NCBI GenBank assembly: GCA_946407015.1
Contig: CAMJML010000022.1
Span: 1 to 55,061 of the forward strand
DNA: 55,061 nucleotides
Direction of reading: 5' to 3'
From: an uncultured Selenomonadales bacterium
GTDB taxonomy: Bacteria > Bacillota > Negativicutes > DSM-1736 > Dendrosporobacteraceae
The position numbers were made by a program, and so were the translations under genes. Positions 50,792 through 55,061 of this stretch are shown here, piece after piece. How positions within the stretch are numbered: the first letter of the stretch is position 1; every line of letters starts with the position of its first letter. A model generated the notes under the pieces. The model saw only the letters and a list, made by a program, of their open reading frames with translations, ran no database searches and was not told the DNA's origin.

Positions 50792-52606
50792 TTGGCGCAA
50801 AATCCAATTCTCGGTTCACCACGTACTGGCGGCACTTTTGGCAACCGCGGCAGCAAAGACGGGGGCAAACCCAGAAGCTTTACCGGGACACTTCGGCGGC
50901 TTTGGGAATACCTCGGCCACGAGCGGGGGCAACTGACACTGATCCTGTTCTTTGTCCTGGCGGATGCGGGGTTAACGTTGGTCGGACCCTACTTAATCGG
51001 CCTGGCGGTAGATACAATGGGCGCCGCCGGCGGCCTCAAGCCTTTCGGCCCGCTGGAGCAACTGCTGCTGTTGCTGCTGATTACCTATATCGCCGAGGGC
51101 GGGGTGGCTTTCTTGAAAAGCTGGCTCATGGCCGGGGTGGCCCAGCGGGTTGTCAAAGAGCTCCGGCGCCGGTTATTTGCGAAACTGCAAAAGCTGTCGG
51201 TAGCTTTTTTCGATACGCACACGCACGGTGAATTAATGAGCCGGTTGGCTAATGATGTGGACAATGTCAGCAATACCATTTCCCAGTCCTCGGTGCAGTT
51301 GATGAGCGGTGTGATTGCCATTGCCGGTTCCTTTATCATGATGCTGGTGCTGAGCTGGGAGCTGACCCTGGCCAGTCTGATTACCGTTCCCTTAGTTTTT
51401 TTCCTGACCAAAACCGTTTCGCGCAAGACCGGGCTGCTGTTTAAAGACCAGCAGGCCCGGCTGGGTCAGTTGAACGCCCAGGTTGAAGAGAGCATATCCG
51501 GCATTCAGGTCATCAAAGCCTTTAATCATGAAGATGAGGTCATCAGGCAGTTTAAAACGGTCAATCAACAATTGACCGAGGTTGGCACCCAGGCCCAAAT
51601 TTGGTCGGGCTTTATCATGCCGCTGATGAACGTGATCAATAATATCGGCTTTGCCGCTATTGCCATTGTTGGCGGTATTCTGGCGGCACAGGATACGATT
51701 ACCGTCGGCGTTATTGCCAGCTTTGTCAGTTACTCCCGCCAGTTTGTACGGCCGCTGAATGAAATGGCCAATATCTTTAATGTATTGCAGTCCGGGGTAG
51801 CCGGGGCTGAACGGGTATTTGAAATTCTGGATGAAACGGAGGAAAGCGCAGATAAGCCGGCGGCCCGGGAACTTGTCCGGCCCCGCGGGGATGTGTTTTT
51901 TGATGACGTCAGTTTTGGCTATCGGGCGGATGTCCCTATTTTAAAAAACATCAGCTTTGCTGCTCCCCAGGGCAGCACGCTGGCGCTTGTGGGTCCGACC
52001 GGGGCAGGCAAGACTACCATTGTAAACCTGCTCACCCGGTTTTATGAGGTCAACTCGGGACGGGTTTGTATTGACGGGCACGATATCCGTGACTATACCC
52101 GCGAGAGCTTGCGCCGCTGTTTTGGCATTGTCCTGCAGGATACCTATCTGTTTGCCGGGACGATTGCGGAAAATATTAAATACGGAAAACCTGAGGCCAC
52201 CCAGGCCGAAGTGGTGGCGGCGGCGGCAAGAGCCAATGCTGCCGGCTTCATCAGCCGCCTGCCGCAGCAATATGATACTGTGCTGGCGGAGAATGGCGGC
52301 AGCCTGAGCCAGGGCCAGAAACAACTTTTGGCGATTGCCAGGGTGATGCTGACCGATCCGGCTATTTTAATCCTGGATGAAGCGACCAGCAGTATTGATA
52401 CCCGAACCGAATTTCATATCCAAGATGCTTTGAAAAAAATTATGCAGGGCCGGACGACCCTGATTATTGCCCATAGGCTCAATACCATCCGGCATGCCGA
52501 CACGATTTTGGTCATCGAGCAGGGCCGGATTGCCGAACAGGGTACGCATGAAGAGTTGGTGAACCGCCAAGGCGCCTATTATGCCCTGTATCATCCGGCG
52601 CTATAG
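50792..52606 (+). CDS. Heterodimeric ABC exporter, half-transporter with catalytic NBD
   Basis: 604 residues with an extra Gly/Arg-rich N-terminus (about 35). Six TM, then an NBD with Walker A GPTGAGKT near 400-407, Walker B LILDEATS with E530 and switch H561 intact. Its signature is LSQGQ instead of LSGGQ. With the partner's altered Walker B, this produces one degenerate and one active ATP site, the TM288/BmrD arrangement. TTG start with AAAGGAG overlapping the previous stop region. Confidence 0.9.
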   Translation: MAQNPILGSPRTGGTFGNRGSKDGGKPRSFTGTLRRLWEYLGHERGQLTLILFFVLADAGLTLVGPYLIGLAVDTMGAAGGLKPFGPLEQLLLLLLITYIAEGGVAFLKSWLMAGVAQRVVKELRRRLFAKLQKLSVAFFDTHTHGELMSRLANDVDNVSNTISQSSVQLMSGVIAIAGSFIMMLVLSWELTLASLITVPLVFFLTKTVSRKTGLLFKDQQARLGQLNAQVEESISGIQVIKAFNHEDEVIRQFKTVNQQLTEVGTQAQIWSGFIMPLMNVINNIGFAAIAIVGGILAAQDTITVGVIASFVSYSRQFVRPLNEMANIFNVLQSGVAGAERVFEILDETEESADKPAARELVRPRGDVFFDDVSFGYRADVPILKNISFAAPQGSTLALVGPTGAGKTTIVNLLTRFYEVNSGRVCIDGHDIRDYTRESLRRCFGIVLQDTYLFAGTIAENIKYGKPEATQAEVVAAAARANAAGFISRLPQQYDTVLAENGGSLSQGQKQLLAIARVMLTDPAILILDEATSSIDTRTEFHIQDALKKIMQGRTTLIIAHRLNTIRHADTILVIEQGRIAEQGTHEELVNRQGAYYALYHPAL

Positions 52607-52636
52607 GGTGGCGAACCCATCACGGGAGGTATAAAG

Positions 52637-53149
52637 ATGTCTCGAAAAATCACCAGGGCTGCTTTGCTGCTGGCCTTAATGCTCTTATTTCAGTCACTTA
52701 GGCTGATTATCCCGGTGCCGCCTTTTATTTCCATGTTTGTGATTGGCAGTGCGGTCAATGCCTGCTTGTTGCTCGCTGTTGAGATTGTTGGCTGGCAGGC
52801 GGCCCTTTTACTGGCGGTTGCAGCGCCTGTTGTGGCGGCAGCGCAGCAGTTTTTACCCAGCCCGCTGTTGATTCTTCCGGTAGCGGCTGCCAATCTTATT
52901 TATGCCGGCCTGTATGCGCTGCTGTTTCGATACCGGCGCTGGCTGGCGGTCCTAGCGGCGGCCGGCATGAAAATGCTCGGTCTGTACGGCTTGAGCACGC
53001 TGCTGCTGCAGTGGCTGCAAATTCCGGATAAACTGGCACTGGCGCTGAAGCTGATGTTTAGCTATCCGCAGCTTATTACAGGGATTTTGGGCGGAATTCT
53101 GTGTTTTATCATTGGCAAAAAAGTGCTGAAACGGGAAGTTACCGGCTAA
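52637..53149 (+). CDS. ECF transporter S component-like membrane protein
   Basis: 170 residues, about five or six TM helices. The N-terminal TRAALLLALMLLFQSLRLIIP followed by FVIGSAVNACLLLA resembles the helix 1 and loop of substrate-binding S components of ECF vitamin transporters. No EcfA/EcfT adjoins it, and the ABC genes before it are exporters. GGGAGGT precedes the ATG, 30 bases behind the exporter gene, so it may be in the same transcript. The specific ligand cannot be called. Confidence 0.7.
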   Translation: MSRKITRAALLLALMLLFQSLRLIIPVPPFISMFVIGSAVNACLLLAVEIVGWQAALLLAVAAPVVAAAQQFLPSPLLILPVAAANLIYAGLYALLFRYRRWLAVLAAAGMKMLGLYGLSTLLLQWLQIPDKLALALKLMFSYPQLITGILGGILCFIIGKKVLKREVTG

Positions 53150-53173
53150 GCAGCGTACCTTTTTGGCATAGAA

Positions 53174-53203
53174 AAAGATGGCCTTTATGGCCATCTTTTA
53201 TTT
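53174..53203. terminator. Bidirectional terminator
   Basis: AAAGATGGCC/GGCCATCTTT stem with TTTAT loop, flanked by A and T runs. It serves the ECF-S-like gene and the small minus-strand gene, whose stop codon touches it. Confidence 0.88.
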
Positions 53204-53314
53204 ATTTTTGCTTTGTCTTTGTTTCCTGGCGGCTTGTTTGGTAGCGAAAAACTGAGAACTTTTCACGGCATTTTTGATGTTTTTGTAACTGCTTTTATCC
53301 GAAACTCTGCCCAT
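53198..53314 (-). CDS. 38-residue basic small protein
   Basis: ATG at 53314 follows GGAGGGTGATGCTT, an excellent ribosome site. The product begins MGRVSDKSSYKNIKNAVKSS, continues with QFFATKQAA and ends RKQRQSKNK. Ten lysines and several arginines, no hydrophobic segment. The frame stops right at a strong terminator. It is too short for standard ORF calling. Not recognised; a nucleic-acid-binding or spore-packed role would fit the composition but is unproven. Confidence 0.7.
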   Translation of the reverse strand: MGRVSDKSSYKNIKNAVKSSQFFATKQAARKQRQSKNK

Positions 53315-53369
53315 AAGCATCACCCTCCACAACAAACAGTATTGCCCGGAATGGCGGGGTCAATTCCTG

Positions 53370-53759
53370 TTAATCGGTATAGTGATAATTGACGGAGCCA
53401 TCAACCTTCCAATAGTTGAAGGGATAGTAAGGCGGATTGATAATTCGTAGAGTATAATAGCTCGAATCACCCGGATACAGGTACACGTTAAAGTCGTACC
53501 AGCTTCCGCCTGCAGCCTGCCACCAATCGGAATCATACTGACGGAAGTAGACCTTGAGATTGAGCCAGTTGACATGATCGATGATGCGGGTGCCGCTATT
53601 ATAGAAGTAGCCTTTGATGATGAGGTGTCCTCCATCATAGTATACTGCGGTCGTGCACCATTCCAGATGAGGAGCCGCCAGCGCACTGGCCGTACAGCTT
53701 ACAAGGGTCAGAACAATCACAACCAGGCAAATGATTCCTTTGAGTTTCTTCCAATACAC
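53370..53759 (-). CDS. Secreted or lipid-anchored small protein
   Basis: 129 residues from GTG 53759, which has GGAG eight bases ahead; an ATG at 53777 is the alternative. The signal segment (ICLVVIVLTLVSC) ends in a lipobox-like LVSC and also offers a signal-peptidase I site at ALA-APH. The mature part has YYDGGHLIIKGYFYNSGTRI, then many Tyr/Trp (YPFNYWKVDG), suggesting a beta-sandwich like the FxLYD or SLAP-type domains. Function unknown. Confidence 0.65.
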   Translation of the reverse strand: MYWKKLKGIICLVVIVLTLVSCTASALAAPHLEWCTTAVYYDGGHLIIKGYFYNSGTRIIDHVNWLNLKVYFRQYDSDWWQAAGGSWYDFNVYLYPGDSSYYTLRIINPPYYPFNYWKVDGSVNYHYTD

Positions 53760-54026
53760 AATACCATCTCCGCTCATTCATCATTGGGCTCTACTATAAT
53801 GTATTAGCTGGTAAACAGCGGTGTGACCAACAGGAGCAGACCATCAAAAAAATAATCTTTATGGCTAAAATCCGGCGTAAGGCTGGAACTCTTTGACCTG
53901 CCGGTGCATAAGGTATCTCACAATTCATCCGGCAGTCAGGAAAACAGTTCGGATTATCTGAGCGTGTGGGAAGGTGCCTGACCGTTGCATGAAAATAAAT
54001 GAAATGCAGCAGGGGGGGATGGGAGC

Positions 54027-54803
54027 ATGTGGGGGAAAAAAGTCTTACTGGCCGTTATCACTGTTTTCCTGGTGGTGCTATTGACAACGCCGGTCCTTGC
54101 GGCGGCGCAACTTACCGGCAGCGGAGCGGGCACTTTGCTTGAGTCAGGATCAGCCGGACAGCCTTTCGCCACTTTTACCGGCAGTGGGTTTTTCATTGCG
54201 CCCGATGTAGTGGTCACCAGCCAGCATGTTATTCGCCAGGCCAGCAGAATTGAAATCATCTATAATAACGAAATTCAACTGGCCGCTGAAGTGCTGGCCA
54301 GTGATGAAGCGACCGATTTGGCCCTGCTCAAGGTCCATGGCTTGGAAAATGTCGTTACTCCGTTGACCTTAGCTAATGCAAACACGGTACGCCAAGGCAG
54401 CCGTGTCTATGCTGTGGGGTTTCCTTTGCCGCTCATCATGGGAATGCAGGCTAAACTGAGTGAAGGCATTATTAGCAGCATGTCCGGTTTGCAGGGTGAT
54501 CTAAAAATGATTCAAATCAGCACTCCGCTTCAGCCTGGCAACAGCGGTGGTCCGCTGCTGAATGAACGGGCGGAAGTGGTCGGTGTTGTTGCCGGCGGCC
54601 TGAATGCCGCCGCCCTGCTGCAAGAAGGCATTATGCCCCAAAATGTGAATTATGCGGTAAAGATCAACAATATCTATAACCTGGCTGCTTTTTGCGGGTT
54701 GGAGGTAACCCAGGGTCAGGCGGAGGGGGGCACAGCCATGAGTGCGCCCGATGTGATGGATGTTGCCCGGCAAGCGGTTGTGTTTATTATGGTTCTTAAA
54801 TAA
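54027..54803 (+). CDS. Trypsin-like serine protease (HtrA/S1C-type), secreted
   Basis: 258 residues. Signal peptide (about 1-26, VLA-AAQ). Catalytic triad H67 (TSQHVI), D97 (ATDLALL) and S173 (GNSGGPLL). It ends soon after the protease domain, without a PDZ domain, so it is a minimal DegP-like protease or regulator. Acts outside the cytoplasmic membrane. GGGAGC precedes the ATG. The 267 bases before it hold no gene, only a CTGCCGG/CCGGCAG inverted repeat near 53900-53937. Confidence 0.88.
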   Translation: MWGKKVLLAVITVFLVVLLTTPVLAAAQLTGSGAGTLLESGSAGQPFATFTGSGFFIAPDVVVTSQHVIRQASRIEIIYNNEIQLAAEVLASDEATDLALLKVHGLENVVTPLTLANANTVRQGSRVYAVGFPLPLIMGMQAKLSEGIISSMSGLQGDLKMIQISTPLQPGNSGGPLLNERAEVVGVVAGGLNAAALLQEGIMPQNVNYAVKINNIYNLAAFCGLEVTQGQAEGGTAMSAPDVMDVARQAVVFIMVLK

Positions 54804-54858
54804 TTTTAGGTGGTTTAATGAACAGGCTGATTAAGAACTCGCCTGGCAGTACGGTCTC

Positions 54859-54897
54859 CTAAAGCTTTGCGTGCAGGACAGGGACGCAAAGCTTTAG
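54859..54897. repeat. Hairpin without T-run
   Basis: CTAAAGCTTTGCGT (54859-54872) pairs perfectly with ACGCAAAGCTTTAG (54884-54897). No U-tract follows on either strand, so it is not a standard terminator. Confidence 0.6.
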
Positions 54898-54984
54898 CGG
54901 CACGGCTGGCTATGCTGGTTTTTAAGCAGTCTGTTTTTATTTTTCCTTGCTTGGCTTACTGCGCTGATTTTTTAAAAAAAGGAC

Positions 54985-55013
54985 TTGAAAAATGAGTGCA
55001 AAAGGCCTACAAT
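54985..55013 (+). promoter_or_regulatory. Promoter reading out of the window
   Basis: TTGAAA (54985-54990), 17-bp spacer, TACAAT (55008-55013). The -10 is part of the left arm of a large palindrome. Confidence 0.55.
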
Positions 55014-55061
55014 GTACTTGAGTATTTGAATATATATTCAAATACTCAAGTACATTGTAGG
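55006..55061. repeat. Perfect 56-nt palindrome at the window's end
   Basis: Two 28-nt arms meet without a loop at TATATA. The left arm starts CCTACAATGTACTTGAG and the right ends CTCAAGTACATTGTAGG on the last base given. The inner part, TTGAATATATATTCAA flanked by TATTTGA/TCAAATA, resembles ArsR/CadC-type operators. Ending exactly on the last base also raises the possibility of a fold-back assembly artefact. Confidence 0.85.

Noticed and set aside
54150-54338. Minus-strand frames across the protease gene and similar antisense frames elsewhere
   Set aside because: Shadows of well-supported genes with no ribosome sites or recognisable domains.

Overview
The window looks like chromosome from an anaerobic, spore-forming member of the Firmicutes with an outer membrane (Negativicutes, probably Sporomusaceae). 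This is inferred from gene content, not from a marker gene. The support is: Firmicute-type AGGAGG ribosome sites with frequent GTG/TTG starts; a collagen-like BclA-type surface protein; two soluble-output kinases of the sporulation-kinase type; two TTTGTCGAA Spo0A-box-like sites; a signal-peptide protein that reads as a small outer-membrane beta-barrel; and the siroheme-dependent haem enzymes AhbC/AhbD. There is one tRNA (Thr, CGT), no rRNA, no CRISPR array and no intact insertion sequence. Genes sit in many short operons separated by strong intrinsic terminators.

Layout. 1-5.1 kb: end of a collagen-like gene, an HdrB-like CCG protein, and an MFS exporter whose 3' end overlaps an ftsH-type protease. 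5.1-11.5 kb: a PNPOx-like flavoprotein divergent from a MocR regulator, a membrane histidine kinase, and a MerR regulator with a DUF362 ferredoxin, both preceded by MerR-type promoters with 19-bp spacers. 11.7-15.7 kb: MFS, glutathione peroxidase, and a divergent YeiH-type exporter/LysR pair. 15.9-18.4 kb: an orphan sigma-54 activator, then paired operator-like repeats, a -24/-12 promoter, CheW and a 94-residue protein. 18.6-24.9 kb: SDR, a PfkB kinase-glycosyltransferase-nucleotidyltransferase operon, FabF and an AraC regulator. 25-30.3 kb: PadR-HlyD-DHA2 efflux operon and TetR-Bcr/CflA efflux operon.

30.5-35.9 kb: tRNA-Thr, a small L,D-transpeptidase, a gene-poor 0.7-kb stretch, two CBO0543-type membrane proteins, and a symporter-HutP operon whose leader carries clustered UAG triplets. 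35.9-41.1 kb: an orphan LivJ-type lipoprotein, MarR, TetR, a MITE-like element and ahbC-ahbD. 41.2-45.5 kb: HD-GYP protein, a PAS-GGDEF protein with a destroyed GGDEF motif, and a PocR-domain histidine kinase in line with a cobalamin adenosyltransferase. 45.5-55 kb: membrane-anchored GltB-like protein, beta-barrel, YkgJ protein, small zinc-ribbon protein, heterodimeric ABC exporter with an ECF-S-like protein, a 38-residue basic protein, a secreted protein and a trypsin-like protease. The window ends on a perfect 56-nt palindrome.

The candidates for undescribed biology are mostly regulatory and combinatorial: the sigma-54/CheW circuit, the HutP-symporter leader, the kinase-transferase-nucleotidyltransferase cassette, the PocR kinase-cobO pair, the twin MerR promoters, and a structured RNA-like segment behind marR. 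No single gene here is clearly a new defence or mobile system.
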